DNA of 64,000 nucleotides from Diorhabda sublineata (lineage: Eukaryota > Arthropoda > Insecta > Coleoptera > Chrysomelidae), in NCBI RefSeq assembly GCF_026230105.1, contig NC_079476.1, positions 33,346,559-33,410,558 of the forward strand, in the 5' to 3' direction. Below the pieces are notes generated by a model. That model searched no databases. It was not told where the DNA came from and saw nothing but the letters and a program-made list of their open reading frames with translations. The position numbers and the translations under genes were made by a program. This document shows positions 1 to 12,991 of this stretch, piece after piece. Within the stretch, counting starts at the first letter, position 1, and each line of letters begins with the position of its first letter.

Positions 1-1221
1 TTGTTTTGGAGGGATAAATTTATCAACCTAAATACAAAACGTTCGGTATTTTAATTTTTATTTCAAAATGATAGAATTTCAATCTAAAAACGTTTGGTAA
101 TGAGTTTCAAATATTTGTGCCCTCACTTTATCAAATAATAAATATCGGAATAAGCCTAAAATTCAACATTTCTCTCATTATCAGACGGGACAGGAAAACC
201 GGGAGCTTAAGTAAACGACCAGTCCAGAGCAGACTGAGATACACAAGTACATCTTCAACAGGATAGTGGAAAATGGTCTTTAAATTGCTTCTATTACACA
301 GACGAGAGTCGAAACTTCCCTTAGGAACATTTACTAATGAAATGTAGCCTCATCACGCGTTATGCTTTTTTTGCAAAACACGCTTTCAATTGCCTCGTAA
401 TTTACTATAAAGACGCAAAAATAACACTTTGGATAAAAAATGGGCAATTTTCATGAGTTCAGTAATACTTTAGGCAAATATACTGAGAAAATAAGAGTTG
501 TGAATGTTACTGTAGAAAAGAAACGCGTTTGAGATTTGACTCGAATAAATATAACGCTGTTAATGTTCAAACCATTAATTCCACTTTTATATATTATATA
601 AGAAAATTTATAATTGTTTCGATACATACTCCTCGGAATACCTGTGCTTCATATGATTTGGTATTGAGATGGTTTCTTTTGGTGGAGCGTTCCCTTAATC
701 TCTGTGACCGTTATCCATCTCGCGTGAAATTAGATTCAAAAGTTTGAGAATAGAATGAACTACAACAAAATGAAACAAACGGCTTACGATATCAACGCGC
801 TGTTGAAGTGTTTTGAATAGGGTAGGTACAGCTCCATCTTCCAATCGTCCGCCATTTGGTTGACAAACGAGTTTACCAAATTAAAGACCAACGCAGATAA
901 TGTGTATTACCAATAAGATAAATTAGATAGATTATTCAATATGATAACACAGATATCGGAGCTAATTAAATGGTTCTTCTTTACTCAAAAACTTTCACTT
1001 ATAGGACTACGTATCTATCGAAGATTCTGATGTGTTCTTCAAATGCTATTGAACGGTTCTAAAGAGCTTCCTAGATTATTGTTTCACATTTTTGATTGAA
1101 TAGCATCTAAAATATACATATCATTTTCCATATATTGAATAAGTCCAAATCATTGGATTGTACGAGCTCTTGTTTCTAAGGATGTCCCTTATCTCAGAGT
1201 TATATCAGGTTCTCCTTTCAT
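1..1221. other. AT-rich intergenic, nothing recognised
   Basis: I see no protein similarity, RNA gene or tandem repeat here. The only sizeable reading frame (529-747) has no recognisable motif and the composition expected by chance. Confidence 0.6.
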
Positions 1222-1340
1222 CTCTACTTTTCACGCCTGATGACTTTTCTTTCGAATCTTCTTAATCTTGCTTCGTCGAACTCTGTCAGCGTTCATGTAT
1301 CGCCACAGAAAGCGACTGGGCGATACTTTTATTCAATGTT
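1222..1340 (-). mobile_element. Non-LTR retrotransposon fragment, RT C-terminal region
   Basis: Read on the minus strand, this block gives TLTEFDEARLRRFERKVIRR, preceded by a degraded 'RPVAFCGDT' segment. This matches the region just after the reverse-transcriptase palm of many insect LINEs (consensus 'RPVLLYGSETWTLT...RRFERKVLRR'). A stop interrupts it between the two parts. Only about 35 residues survive and neither flank continues the similarity. The assignment rests on this motif alone and the clade cannot be set. Confidence 0.55.
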
Positions 1341-1493
1341 TTCCTGTGGTTTAATGGCAAAAATCTTGATGAACTCTCCCTTATTGTCCATTTTTTTCTG
1401 ACAAGAAAGTTTTGTGACTGCCTAAACAATCTATAGTCTGACGGGATCCGTGATATGAGACAACTTCATTGAATGTTTTACATGTAATTAAAG

Positions 1494-1679
1494 ATGTCTT
1501 CTTACAAGCCAAGAGAGTTTAGAGTACCCCAAGGCTCAGAACTAGGCCCTATTTTGATTCTTTTGTTTATAAACAACATCGCCTATATAGACATCAGTGG
1601 TAAAATATGCCTATTTGTAAACACTAGTTTCTCTTGGAGCAACCCTGGTGTAAAACTAATTATGCCACAAAAGGTTTAA
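1494..1679 (+). mobile_element. Non-LTR RT palm fragment
   Basis: A 61-residue frame contains VPQGSELGPILILLFINNI followed by 'ISGKICLFVN'. This is the conserved RT block 'GVPQGSxLGPxLFLxFINDL...FADD', but the catalytic ADD is lost (FVN instead). The DNA and protein closely resemble the fragment at about 39.5 kb ('ILFLLFINDMTYLDMSGKIY'), so both come from one LINE family (jockey/CR1-type by motif). The copy is truncated on both sides and is not a gene. Confidence 0.8.
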
Positions 1680-3879
1680 GGTCATATGAAGGATTTATCC
1701 GCCCCTATTTTCGTCAGTTATTTCGTTTCCCTCTAGTCCAGTGAGTTCCCGAACCCATTGGAGGGTAGCTTTAATCTTTTTCGTCTAACTTATTTAGTTT
1801 GTCCAGGAATTCCCAAAACCAGTTTGTATTTAATAACATTGGAGCTTAGATCTCTAATGGCTACTTAGCTGTAGGAAAAGAAAGTTTTGTTTCTGTTCAA
1901 GGGGAATTGAACACATTTTTCATATATTTCTACTTGAAAAATACGTGGCGTATTACACAAGCCTCCAGGGAGTTTTCTGCAAATAATTCTAAAATGTTTG
2001 ATTGTGTACCTGAGATGTCTTGATTCGATCAATTCTCAAAATTCATTAGATTTTTTTGTGATGTGACGATCAGAAAGAGGCTAAGTTAACCCAATTTCTA
2101 CCACAGAAACGTTTAAACTAATTTGAAATTCTAAGCAAACTATCGATACACACACTACACACATAAAATTGAAAATATGTTTCTAATTCTATTATAATAA
2201 TTCATTCCCTATTTCCCCATCTCACCCCGTCACTGGTCTATTTTCAACCCACAATTTAACTAGTAGGGCAGAGGAGTGGGCCCGAGGGCCTTAACGCCTT
2301 CTTGTACCGAAGATCTCCGTATATACGCGGTAGGCGAAGCACGTCCTTCGAACCCCGTAGAGCGCTCCAATTGGAAGTTCTTGCAGAAAATGCATTTCTG
2401 CAGGACGAAATAATGTTGGCGTTCTGCTACTTCTGCTATTAGAAACATACAATTTACTGAAATAAGAAATTTTCGACTACGAATTGAAAATAACTTCCTA
2501 TAACTTTTATCAGTCTGTTTGTGAAAGGAAATGTCACGCATACAAAATAAACGTTATTCATAATCTTCATTATTGTTGTATTTTAGCAAATCAAGAAATA
2601 TAATAACTTAGTGTCATTACCGAAATTGATTTATATCAATTTTCTGGAAAAATTCAGACAAATTTTCAAAACAAATTCGATGTTTCTCCCCATTATTCTA
2701 ATAAATGTTTCACTCCGTGTATAAAGTTTACATTCAGTAAATTCATGCATCAAGAGCTTCCCAACATGAATTAGGAAGAAGTGAATAAGTGATATTCGAA
2801 AGAAGAGGAAAATGTCATAGTAAATAATAAGTGGAATGTGAACAAATAAAAGTTAATGTTTTTGAAAGGATTCCAAAGACATCAACTGAACAATTGACTG
2901 AACTATGGGTAACTGAATCGAAGAAGATAAAAATATACAACTCAGGATGAAATATTACTTGTGTTTTATTTGTCCATATGGTTTGTTACTCTAAAAAAGT
3001 AGGTCATTGTACAGGGTAGCACACGATAAGTTGAGTCAAGGTGTACTACATTTCGTTTTAGTTGTTCATTATCGGTGGATAATTCATTTTTTACATTGAA
3101 GACACTATTTTACATTCACAGAAACTGTATTGAATTTTTTCCAAATTATAAATGTTTTACATAATTCTATTTTTGTTTGAGGAGGTCACTTCACTCAAAA
3201 CAAAAATGTTTTGATAACAAAGAGACTAAGATCCAAAGTTCCATATTTGGAACTTATTTAATCTATGGAAAAGAATAAGGGATGATTAGAAAATTTTACT
3301 TGAATTTTACTTTACTTTATTTCGCTTGAACGTTAAGAATTTGCGAAAATTTATGTTATTAGAGATTGAGGAGTTCATCGGTAGCAAAACTGATAATGGT
3401 TAAATGTTAAATAAGAAATAACAAATACTATATAATTCATTTCTTGTGCCTTCGGCATGGTTATTGGAAGGTTCTGTGATACCAGGAGAGAATAATAACC
3501 CAAAATTACCCTGATGAGACACAGAGTTGTATAATAACTTTTAGCGTAGAGAAAAATTCCTATTTCCGTTTGAAAAAAGTAGGTTCACAGTTTTCACTGC
3601 TATCGATTTCATTTCTGAACTAACTATATAAGTCTATCGAATGTAGAAAGAGTGGCATGTATATGTGCAACCGGAGCCATGAGAATTTCCCCAACAGCTG
3701 TACAAGAAGTGATTATGAATCTTTCCGAAATATTATTTGAAAACGTTGCGACAATAACTTCACTTAAAATGTTGATAAGAAGTCACCGAGGATTAACCGA
3801 AGGTTCTCTCAAACTAACAAGTGAAAATGAGTTAAAACAATAAATGGAATCAAAATACCTCATTAGAAATGAATAGTAC
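1680..3879. other. Intergenic, mostly unassigned
   Basis: No element could be assigned. A locally GC-richer patch at 2262-2400 gives a 93-residue minus-strand frame (2260-2541) that I do not recognise. A 63-residue plus frame at 3652-3843 lies just upstream of the LINE at 3.9 kb and may be its degraded 5' side, but shows no clear motif. Confidence 0.5.
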
Positions 3880-5022
3880 CGAAGATTTATCATCAATAAA
3901 GCCACTGGCCAACATAGAATACCACCAATCGTATTGAAGAATTGTGCAGCTGAACTAATAAGTCCACTGTGCAAACTTTTTCTCTATCATAATAAACAGG
4001 TCTCCCCTCTGAGAACTGGAAAATTGCACGGCTTCAACCGATACCAAAAAAAAAGGAAAGAGACGGTTCCCAATAACTACCTTCCGGTTGCTTTAGTCAC
4101 AGCCATAGCCAAAGACATGAAGAAAGTTTTCAATCAGTAAATCTTTTGATCTCGATTCTGCTAACATCATCAAGGACCATCAATACGGCTTCCGTAAACA
4201 TAGATCAACCGGGGACCTCTTGGCCTGTCACTAACATATGGACTGAAACTATATAGAAATATAGGTAATCCAGAGCAATCGCACTTGACATATCGAAAGC
4301 TTTTGACACACCTCAGAAAGGTTTGAGGTCAACGCTGGACTTCCTAGGGATGCATCTTGTCACCCACTCTTCTCTTTCTTCTTTAGATCAACGATCTACT
4401 CGACAAAACCGTAAACCCGATCTATAGCTCAAGCTGTTGAGTTCGGTAGTAATATGTTCTGGCATAGTCACGTGGCGGATTCCCCCAAGGCAGCTTCACA
4501 AAGCTTGAAGTTCTCTTTGACACCAAAAAGGTGTATACTCCTCAAAGATTCTAATCTCTACAAGGTCTAGATTCGCTCATCTTTAGAATATAGATCGCAC
4601 ATTTGGAGCTCGGCTCCCCCGAATCAATACAGAAGAAAGCAGCTCGACTTATAGGCGATCGAGAGTTAACCAAAAGCTTGGACAGCTTAGAGCATAGAAG
4701 AAGGGTCGCCGACCTGATTGTTTACCGATACTACCATGGTAAAAGCTCTTCCAAGCTGTCCAACGTAATCCCCCCTAGAGCGTTTTTTACAAGACTTACT
4801 CGACAGGTAGACGTGGCTCATGAACACCGAATTTGTCTGCAGACGCCTTGAACTTCAATTTATCTGGACTCATTTCTTTGGAGAAGTGCAAGCCTATGCA
4901 ATCAGCTACCTAGGAACGTCTTTCCCGAATACTGCAATCTCCAGAAGTTCAAGATTATTATCCACAGGCATCTCCCATCGAGTGTAATAGGATTCACCCT
5001 CTTGTGCTTGCTTTTTACATAA
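3880..5022 (+). mobile_element. Degenerate non-LTR retrotransposon (RT to 3' end)
   Basis: This can be followed across frameshifts as a LINE reverse transcriptase. In order: 'INKATGQHRIPPIVLKNCA' (3.89 kb), 'VPNNYLPVALVTAIAK' (4.06 kb), 'IIKDHQYGFRKHRSTGDLLA' (4.17 kb), 'ALDISKAFDT' (4.29 kb, catalytic motif A), a damaged 'INDLLDKTVNPIYS' (4.39 kb), then the post-RT region 'IQKKAARLIGDRELTKSLDS' and 'FPEYCNLQKFKIIIHRHLP'. The FADD block is not recoverable. A second copy of the same family lies at 56.2-57.4 kb on the other strand. Stops and frameshifts throughout make it inactive. The jockey/CR1-type assignment is from motif order only. Confidence 0.88.
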
Positions 5023-5446
5023 GAAAACAGTCTGAACAAGCTCAAAAGAAATCATTGGGTTATTTACTGCCTTAATAGGCATAGCATAATATACTCAATG
5101 TCCAAGAGTATGAAGAGGTAAGTCCAATCAACATATTGTTTTGTTCAATTGCGTTTGTCTCCAGGTCATTCGAGAAGATATCCTGGAAAGGAGCGCTAGA
5201 GAACATACAGAAACCAAGGAAACAAAGATATGTGGGTACTCAAATTAGTTTTGATAAATATGATGATGAATCAGAACTCAATTTCAAGTGAACTTAGTTA
5301 AATATGCTCAAATATTTTCATATAAAACTAGTGGCGACGATGAAAGCAGTGATAGAAAGATAAAACCTTGGTGCAGATATCCAGGTTTTGTTAGCATGTT
5401 TTAGTTTAGTTCAAATATTATTTTTAGTTCATTTTTTGTTTTACAT

Positions 5447-5734
5447 CTAGTTGAAATTTTTCTCTAAATGAGCTACGGAGTTGTATGTGACTTGGTGGAC
5501 CTCAGACAAATAACCGAAGATCGAGAATAATGCTGAATCATTTTTACTGATCCACATTTCTATTCGTTTATGATAGTTTGATTTCAGTAAACCATCTTCT
5601 ATTAATACACTATACTTAATTCCCCGCGGTATCCAAAACGCACACGCACGTTTAACACCTGCATCTAAAAATTTCCCAGTCTTGCAGAGGACAAGTATAT
5701 GACGGTCTTCAGAAATCTCAATCCCAGTAAGCAT
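5447..5734 (-). CDS. Unrecognised 95-residue reading frame
   Basis: The frame starts with ATG directly after an in-frame TAG and is open for 95 residues, with a complex amino-acid composition (several Cys, Trp, Gly, His) unlike the low-complexity frames elsewhere in the window. I recognise no family. There is no clear splice signal or promoter next to it. It could be a surviving piece of a mobile element, an exon or a chance frame. Confidence 0.2.
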   Translation of the reverse strand: MLTGIEISEDRHILVLCKTGKFLDAGVKRACAFWIPRGIKYSVLIEDGLLKSNYHKRIEMWISKNDSALFSIFGYLSEVHQVTYNSVAHLEKNFN

Positions 5735-8700
5735 CTAACTCAAGACGATGAAGATATTTTTCTTCTAATTTTTACATACATAAGCAAAACTAGGATTATT
5801 AAACGCCCTCTGATGTCAAATAAATTTACGAGCATTCAATAGAATTCATATGAAAATATGATATTTCCCTTTGTACTGGTATAAAAAGTTCTCATAACAC
5901 ATTTCTAAACGAATTATCAACCTTTACCGAGTACAACATGCTAAATACTGACCTGCTTTTACTTTATAGGATATTATTTCTATTTCTCACATTATACTGA
6001 GAGATCACATTTCATGATTATGTTATTCATTCTATTATCAAATAATAATTGATTCCAAATGCCGACTATCAAATATAAAAATATTCAATGCGGTGGAATC
6101 AGTTAAGAATCTCAAAGGAATAAATCCATTTTTAATCCGCACTACGTCAAATCCAACTTTAATCTAAGCAGCCACACGTTTCATAAGAAATTCATTTGGC
6201 ACTACCCGAACATTACTAAGTGCCCCATCCCTAAAGACAAGAAGTAGATAGCGAAAGCAATAAAGTGTAATAAAACCGAACAACCCTTTGGGCATCAAAA
6301 AGGCAAATTCACATCGCCATCATAGCCAACTACGTGGGTTGGGCTGGAAAACTTTCTACCCGTTCTATTTCTTATAGACAAAAGGCTATCAAAAGTTTTC
6401 CCAAATAGATTGGAATTTAAAATGAAGTTTTGTCTTTTGCTTTCTCGTATAAAATCTTTGTAGTTCTCTGTACGCCGTATGAATAAAGTTCCGTATGTGC
6501 AATTCCTGTAAGATCAAAACAGTCTTTTGCATTAGTATTTTTATTTTTCTACGTAGTGATGTGATCTCATTCCAGAAGAAATTTTTCTGGTAATAACAAA
6601 ATTTCCAAAAAAGCTTCTATCTATTACATTAATTAAGAATTAATGTTTTCGTTAGTAACCGTCTTGACCGAATAGGTCTAACTGTTAATGTTTGAATTTT
6701 TTCAAATGTTAATTTCCAATCAGAAGAGACATAAAATCAAAACGATTCATCAACAAAAGTATAGAGAAAGGTCTAAGAAGTGGAAAGTTGAAGAGATTCA
6801 AGAAATATTCCGAATAAAATTATGGACTGGAACAACCGCATCCACCAAATATTTAAACATTACACTGGTAGTACAGATAATTTAGGATTAAACACGAAAT
6901 TAAATTGGGCGCTTTTGTTTTTCCAGATTTTCAGAAATTTACTGTTAATTAATAAGCCTAGCAGCTCTTAAAAAAATTACGGGCACGGGTTTTCGAAATT
7001 TTGGAACTTGTAACTCAAAAAAATTTTGAACCGCGAATAACTCGAAAACAAAGAGGAATTAGAGGGTTTTAGCTCAAATCGCCTAATTTGCCTGTACTAT
7101 AATAGAAAATAGCTAATAAATATTTGTTTATGAAGGATGTCAGAAACCTAAGAGGTTCAGAAATTGGGAGATACCAGTACCTACCGGTGATTAAATAAAA
7201 AAAAATTTTAAAATAATACACAGAAAGGCACAAGAGAAAAACGGTGATTGAAAATTAGAACTTATAAACCAAGAAAAATTCAAATAGAATGAGATACCAA
7301 GAAAATATAAATACATCAAAAGAGAAGACACAGTGAAATTGATGGGGACAAAATTTAAAAACTTAATATATATTCCGCAGTAAAAATATTTGGTACAACA
7401 AGAATAGTCAACACACAACATATAGAGAAAAATTTGGTGGTCGGATGCCATAAAAGATGCACCTGCTTTAGAAAAGTTTCATTTTTTAGTCACGATGCAC
7501 ATTGGGGCGAAACTATCCATTTGGTGAACCAATATCTAAAATTTCTAATATCCTCATATTTCTTTGGTTAAGTTTTTCTTCTTAATTTTTATTTTTTTAA
7601 TTAAAAATTTCTATTTCCAATAATATATCTAAGATATATTATTGAAGCGACCGTCCATGGAAAATGTCATTTTTTTAGAACAAATACCAACTATTATCAT
7701 AAATCAGAATTAATGAATCAACTTTATTACGATAATTAAACTTAATTAGATCTTAATGTGATGAATTTTTCATTTTTTTAAAATGTAAAGCAATTATATT
7801 ACCTATTTTAAATGTAAATTCATATCTCCGTTACATTTCAACATAAAAATGTAATTTTTTTTCGAGTATAACCAGAAAAATAACCCGGTGTTAATTTAAA
7901 ATATAGTTCTCCCCTGAAATTACTATTTACAATGGATGTATTCTCCCTCGCTCTCCGAAACAACCCCACGTTTTGCACCGGAATCTACACTGGGCTAGCG
8001 GTTTGGTAGAAGGGAAAGACTGGTACCAGCCTTAAGAAAAAGCAGTTTTTGAAGAATCAGCATCTCTTCCACAACGCAATCTACAGCTAAGACAATACCA
8101 GAAGTAGAGTAAGCAAAATTTTACTAATTTCGTACAATCATTTCTGCGCTAGTCCGAATTTAGGTGATAGGAACCCAAGTAAGCCGATATAACTCACTAA
8201 ATTGTAACAGGTAAGTCAGTGATAGTGTCGGCAACAACAACAGGTTTAAATCCGAGGTGAGTTTGTGTTTAGCATATTTATGGCATTGCTCTTCTCAACC
8301 ACCTAGCTTTAGGTTTCGTGAGTTAAGGAAACTGCCACTTAGGACGCTGAGTATTCACATCTCAATGGTGGTCGTGTTACTGCCTTCAGCCAACCGATTA
8401 GGAAAAATTTTGAATGAATATGAATATGAATGATAAACAGAATTGATAAACGCGCACGCGAGAATCGCAGCCATCACTGTAGAGCTTGGACCGATCGAGA
8501 GCTTAGTTGTTGCACGCCGCCGTCTAACTCCGCTTCTTGCAGCACCAGCTTTTGCTTTGTCGCACCGCTTGGTAACCGTTTGTGTCTCTCTTGAGAGTTA
8601 TTGAGTTTTTTCATTTTTTGTTCAAGTTTTAAAAAAAGGAAATTGGGTTTAACCGTTGTTTCGCTGTCTTATACGACTCTGTACCTTAAAAGCTTCGTAA

Positions 8701-9745
8701 GTAACACTAGCAGCAAATACCCAGTTAACCAAATCAGGAGGGCGAGTAAAATCTGTTTAGCTGGCTTCAGCGTATTCGTCATCACCATACTGACCCCTGG
8801 AGTACTATATTTTCTTCAGTGACGCTGCCCGAAGCAAGTTTCAAATTGTTTTCCCTATAAAAACCAGTGTCTTTGTTTTAAATATTTGTTTATATGGTTT
8901 GAACATATTATTGTCTTCAATCCTCTTAATTGTAAAAACAAGAAAGTCAATAAAGAAGCAAAATTCAGTATCGGTATAACATTAATAGCAATATGAACAA
9001 AAATCGCGACGTTTTTAATTGTTTTAAAAACAAACCATATAGGTTTCAAAGATTATGACCGGGATATGGACAATGGATTCTCGATCTTGAACTCGAAAAT
9101 ATTCCTAGTGAGCGCAAATTATATTGTATATACTTCTCTTGCCGAAAAACACCATAACCCTTTTATACGGTTCCTCCGATAAAAAAAAGTGACCTAAGTA
9201 AATGTTCGTGGAAATAAGATGTACAGTAAATTTACGACGTCAAATAATAGGGTTATAATTAAAAAAACAGTTTCTTCTGGGTCACGATTCCTTGTTAAAA
9301 ATTAACGTTTAACTTTTTTTCGTACGGCCAACAATCTGAACTTGAAACTATACAAATAATTTGGTTTTACGCCTTAGTTTGCGATGTAAAAAATAATAAA
9401 TTTCAGTATTAGAAAGAAGTAAATTTCATTGGTTTAACCTAGACCCCAAAAACCCCTTCAGAACATAGATCACTATCTTCAGATACCTTATCGTGCTAAT
9501 TTAGAAACAAGTGCTAGAGTAGAATCCTGACTTTATGATCGATATGGCACTGTTCAAATAATCATTCGGAAATTTCGACGCTGAGATATAAAAATCAATT
9601 CTACACTCACATAACAAAAACTTATATCAACAAATGTGACCTAATTAAATATGACCGGGTTAGACCTGGAAATAAAGTAATTCTCCTTCCTCTTTAGAAG
9701 TTAGTTAGCAGAATTGATCAAATCTTATAAAAAAACATTTTATAT
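5735..9745. other. Intergenic, no assigned feature
   Basis: This is long AT-rich DNA. Weak signs of decayed LINE sequence (lysine/arginine-rich plus-strand frames at about 6.7-6.9 and 7.2-7.45 kb) are too poor to assign. At 8.44-8.60 kb there is a short GC-richer, CpG-containing block (CGCGAGAATCGCAGCC, CACGCCGCCGTCTAAC) that looks like a promoter or retroelement leader. The 73-residue frame after it (8601-8822) is not recognisable. Confidence 0.4.
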
Positions 9746-9990
9746 TGTTACGATCTCGTCCCCAACATTGGTCGTAAAGCCGGCCCTGTCCGGTTATAAT
9801 GAAAGTCTAAAATTTGCGCCATTCGTTTGAGGTTTGTTTTTATACATGTTTTTATCATAACGCCGATTTGTTTACATTGTTTCTTAACTCATTTAGACTA
9901 AAGTCTTCTCATTTTTTTGTTTGTTTATTTTCTAGAATTTTTCAGAAATTCATTTTGAGTATATAAACGAATTTGTATATTTGTATATAT
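9746..9990 (+). repeat. Possible mobile-element end (LTR-like start)
   Basis: The block starts with TGTTACGATCTCGTCCCC, the style in which many insect gypsy LTRs begin, and carries a TATATAAAC box near 9960. It also contains AGCCGGCCCTGT at 9779-9790, whose complement resembles a sequence at 61.43 kb. No matching second copy or target duplication was found, so an LTR or a hAT-type terminus is only a possibility. Confidence 0.22.
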
Positions 9991-11849
9991 ATAAGTTATT
10001 TAAATTTAGAGTGAGTGTTTAATCAAATTAAGTACTTAAGAGAAGAAATAGTATAAATTAGGAAATAAGAAAAACATATTTTTCATAGAATTTGTTTGTT
10101 TAAACAATTACATATATGTGTCCATATATCATGACATTTTTAGAAGTAGTATTATGAGATCTAATTTAATAGATAAAACTAGTTTGTAAAATCGAATTAA
10201 TGCAACTGGAAACACGTTTTTAAAGATATCATTTCCAACAAGATTTCTCTATCTTAACCACAATATCTTCTTTCAGTTGGACAGTCAGATAAATTTCTTG
10301 ACATATCAATTGGTAGAAGAGGAGCAATGACCATTACAATCATTTCAGTTAGAAGTTGAGTTAAAAGTTTTTAAAACTATTAGAGAAGAATTTGAGACTT
10401 TATTCTTGCTTAGAAAATTTGATAAGTCGAAAAAAGGTGGTTTAAATTAACTCTTCATTAACCAACGTATATAATTGCCGATGTGATTGAAATTGTGTTG
10501 AGAGTGAGGCTAGAGTACATAAACAAAAAACTCGTATATTTGGGAGAAGTTTAATATTACTTCTACAAGAATCCAAGTCAATAAAATGGAAATAGAGCAG
10601 GGCGTATCAAATAATTGACACTTGTGAAAAATGTCGACACTGTGTTTCATATCTTTCCAAGATTTATGACCTAACCGATGTAATATAGTTTTCTGATCTG
10701 TTTTATATGGAATTCCAGAAATATATTCCGTGATATCGTAACAAACAAGATATTCAATGGTTGGAATCGGGTCATAAATGCTCTTGTAGAAAGTAATATT
10801 GTTACGGAGAAGAATTTTTCGAACTAAAAATTGTTTTTAAACAAAATGTAACAGAAAGTCTGTACCACAAATTCATTGAGGGATCGCTATATCATTAGTT
10901 GGTAGTCATTACACACCCCCTCGTTTTCTGACCTCTGAATCCACTCCTCATTTACTTCACTTCGTTTTTCTAAGGAATAAATATATAATTTTCGCACCCA
11001 AAAATATAGCTAGAGATTAGTAGTAATCTTACCTAGAATATATAGATTGTGAGAAGATTGGAAATGAACATTATTCCATCCTCAAAATCTTTCCATTTAA
11101 CTTTCTCATTTCAAATCGCACTAAAGTGATAACGAAATTCACAATCTGTTTTATTTTCGTATATCCTGTACATTTAACCACTTTAAAATAATTACTTGAA
11201 ATTATTGGTACATTGGAATGACACATGAATCGATATTTATCCAATTTCAGTACATGTATTATCTCTTTTTAATGAGCCAACCAACACATCAAGCATTATG
11301 GTTCATATCATTCCGTATCATACTCCCATGACAAATTCCCGGAATAGCAATCCTTCGACAGATTCTATACCGCATTCTCTCAATTGACCACATAATCAAG
11401 TCCATCATTAGTAAGAAAGACAAGATGGCGAGTGCTGGTGTGTTCATTTGTGAGAAAATTGTATCACATCATGTTAATACCAGGAATATCATAGTACGTC
11501 TCCAGACGCAATTGATATTTCGTTTATTCATTCATAATTTAATGAAAAATAATATACAAGTTGAAAATTTCATTGAAAAGTATTCATTTAAAAGTATTAT
11601 TGTTTAATAGGGTTTTTATCACCGAAATCGACCTACTTAAACTGATTTTCTGTATAAAGATACCTAAAATCAAGACAAATCATCACGAAAAACATATAAA
11701 AAGGTTTATAATTAAAACGATGAAGAAACTTAAATTAATATGTAGCGCTGACGAAATATTGATAAAATGGTAAATTGACATTTGTTCAATTTTATTTTAT
11801 GATATTTATGATATTTTATAGAAAAAATGAAGCAAGCTAGACGCTAGAC
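9991..11849. other. Intergenic, nothing recognised
   Basis: This is AT-rich sequence without supported features. Two overlapping frames at 11425-11773 are asparagine/lysine/isoleucine-rich and look like chance openings. Confidence 0.5.
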
Positions 11850-12386
11850 AAGAAAGGGAAATGGAATAGCTGATAAGCTCGGTAAAGCGGGGGCAGACAA
11901 GGGGATCCGAACCCTTCTGTGGTATAAACTACTGAGCAATGGAAAAAGCATTGGAAAAGATGATAGACAACAACAAAACCAATTATTGGGATAACCTACA
12001 AGAACTGAGACAGGTAAAGACTCTTCTAAGAATACTATAGCCAGAGTAGTTCTGCTGAATGTATTAACCTAAGTAAGAACAATCTACGAATACTAACAGG
12101 AGTTCTATCGGGACACTGTCGCCTCAACAAACACCCGAAGACGCTAGACCTAGCAGATAATGCGGCGTACACACTTTGTTGCACAGAGGACGAAACCTCT
12201 ATCCATATTATCTCGAAGTGTGAAACACTAAGGAACTTCAAAACACTATACCTAGGAGCGCTTGAAATAGAAGACGAAGATCTCTGGCAATTGAAGCCAT
12301 CCCACATTCTAGACTTTTTACATGGAGTGGCATTAATGAATCAGCTGCAATCTCCGGTACCGCACCAAGAAAGGGGGATACACTAG
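11850..12386 (+). mobile_element. LINE 3' end: RNase H tail and HCHC domain
   Basis: The block starts with 'GNGIADKLGKAGADKG', the end of a LINE-encoded RNase H domain (consensus GNExADxLAxxGA). After a frameshift the C-terminal zinc-binding segment follows: GVLSGHCRLNKH ... LCCTEDETSIHIISKCETL ... 'SHILDFLHGVALMNQL', ending at TAG 12384-12386. The order RNase H, then 'LTGHCRLNRH', then 'CxxxEETxxHxxCxC' is typical of RNase-H-bearing LINEs such as the I, R1 and LOA groups. The middle (12.0-12.05 kb) has stops. The minus frame over this block is a shadow. Upstream RT is absent, consistent with 5' truncation. Confidence 0.85.
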
Positions 12387-12419
12387 ACCCTTTGAGTCCC
12401 AATGTATACGAGAACCCAA

Positions 12420-12610
12420 ATCTATATATATGTTACAGACCGTTTATGAAAAATAGACCATGTGTAAAAGGACTAGTCTGTATAGAAAAGGACTGAGGAT
12501 ATTAGTCTATATGTGTAAAAAGCTTGTCTTTTAATGAACTGTCTAGTCCGTTTGTAACAGGTCTAGTCGATTTATATACGGCCCAGCTGCAACTAGATAT
12601 TTAAACGCAA
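12420..12610. repeat. Degenerate 'gaccgtttata' motif cluster, left
   Basis: Many imperfect copies of a short motif like (t)agacc-gt-ttatata occur, often about 15-35 bp apart, with related forms such as 'agtctatatg' and 'tcgatttatatacggcc'. The same kind of motifs recurs at 13.14-13.31 kb on the other side of the integrase-like ORF and TTAGG array. No strict period could be set by eye. Confidence 0.45.
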
Positions 12611-12670
12611 TGTTTTTTATTTATTTTTTATAGAAATGAGTTATACGTGAAAACTACAAATCAGGATATT

Positions 12671-12991
12671 TCATTTTTTATTGTTTGTATAACTTAATCT
12701 ATTATGGCATTTAGAATTACATAATACATTACCTTTTCGACAAGCACATTTCTTTGATTGATATTTACCCTTACAATTATATTTTTTAAAACGTTGCCCA
12801 TGTCCTGACGATTGAGCAGTAGCCACCGACCTAAGAAGGATTACCCTGTCTTCGGAAACGTCTTCAATTTTCAAAATATCAGCAGGGCAGTAACTAAATT
12901 CTGAACGGCAGTAGTATTTTGAAATCACTCCTTTTTTTGTTCCCAAGTGGTAAAACCCATCTTCTGTGGCTTCCAGTACTACATCTAAAAT
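12671..12991 (-). mobile_element. KRBA2/Ginger-like integrase C-terminus
   Basis: The frame is open for about 107 codons up to the first unit of the telomeric array, where a TAG closes it. It reads '...EATEDGFYHLGTKKGV', 'YCRSEFSYCPADILKIEDV', 'LRSVATAQSSGHGQ', and then a cysteine-rich end 'CKGKYQSKKCACRKGNVLC' and 'NSKCHNRLSY'. This order (basic 'YxLGTKxGV' module, 'LRxxATAQS', CxC-type cluster ending LCNSKCHN) is that of proteins labelled KRAB-A domain-containing protein 2-like in insects, which derive from Ginger-type DDE integrases. The catalytic core is absent. The 3' part is well preserved and ends in a stop at 12671. Confidence 0.72.

Noticed and set aside
2260..2541. 93-residue minus-strand frame in a GC-richer patch
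   Set aside because: No motif recognised. The GC-rich part covers only about half the frame.
3013..3060. 'tacagggtagcacacgataag' as a transposon inverted terminus
   Set aside because: It resembles the 'tacagggtgtcxcaa' ends of some insect elements, but no partner end or internal transposase lies nearby.
8440..8560. tRNA or structured RNA in a GC-richer block
   Set aside because: I could not fold a cloverleaf or find A/B-box promoter spacing. No tRNA was supported anywhere in the window.
9746..10100. Solo gypsy LTR
   Set aside because: Only the TGTTACG start and a TATA-like box support it. No second LTR, no clear end and no target duplication were seen, so it is kept only as a low-confidence feature.
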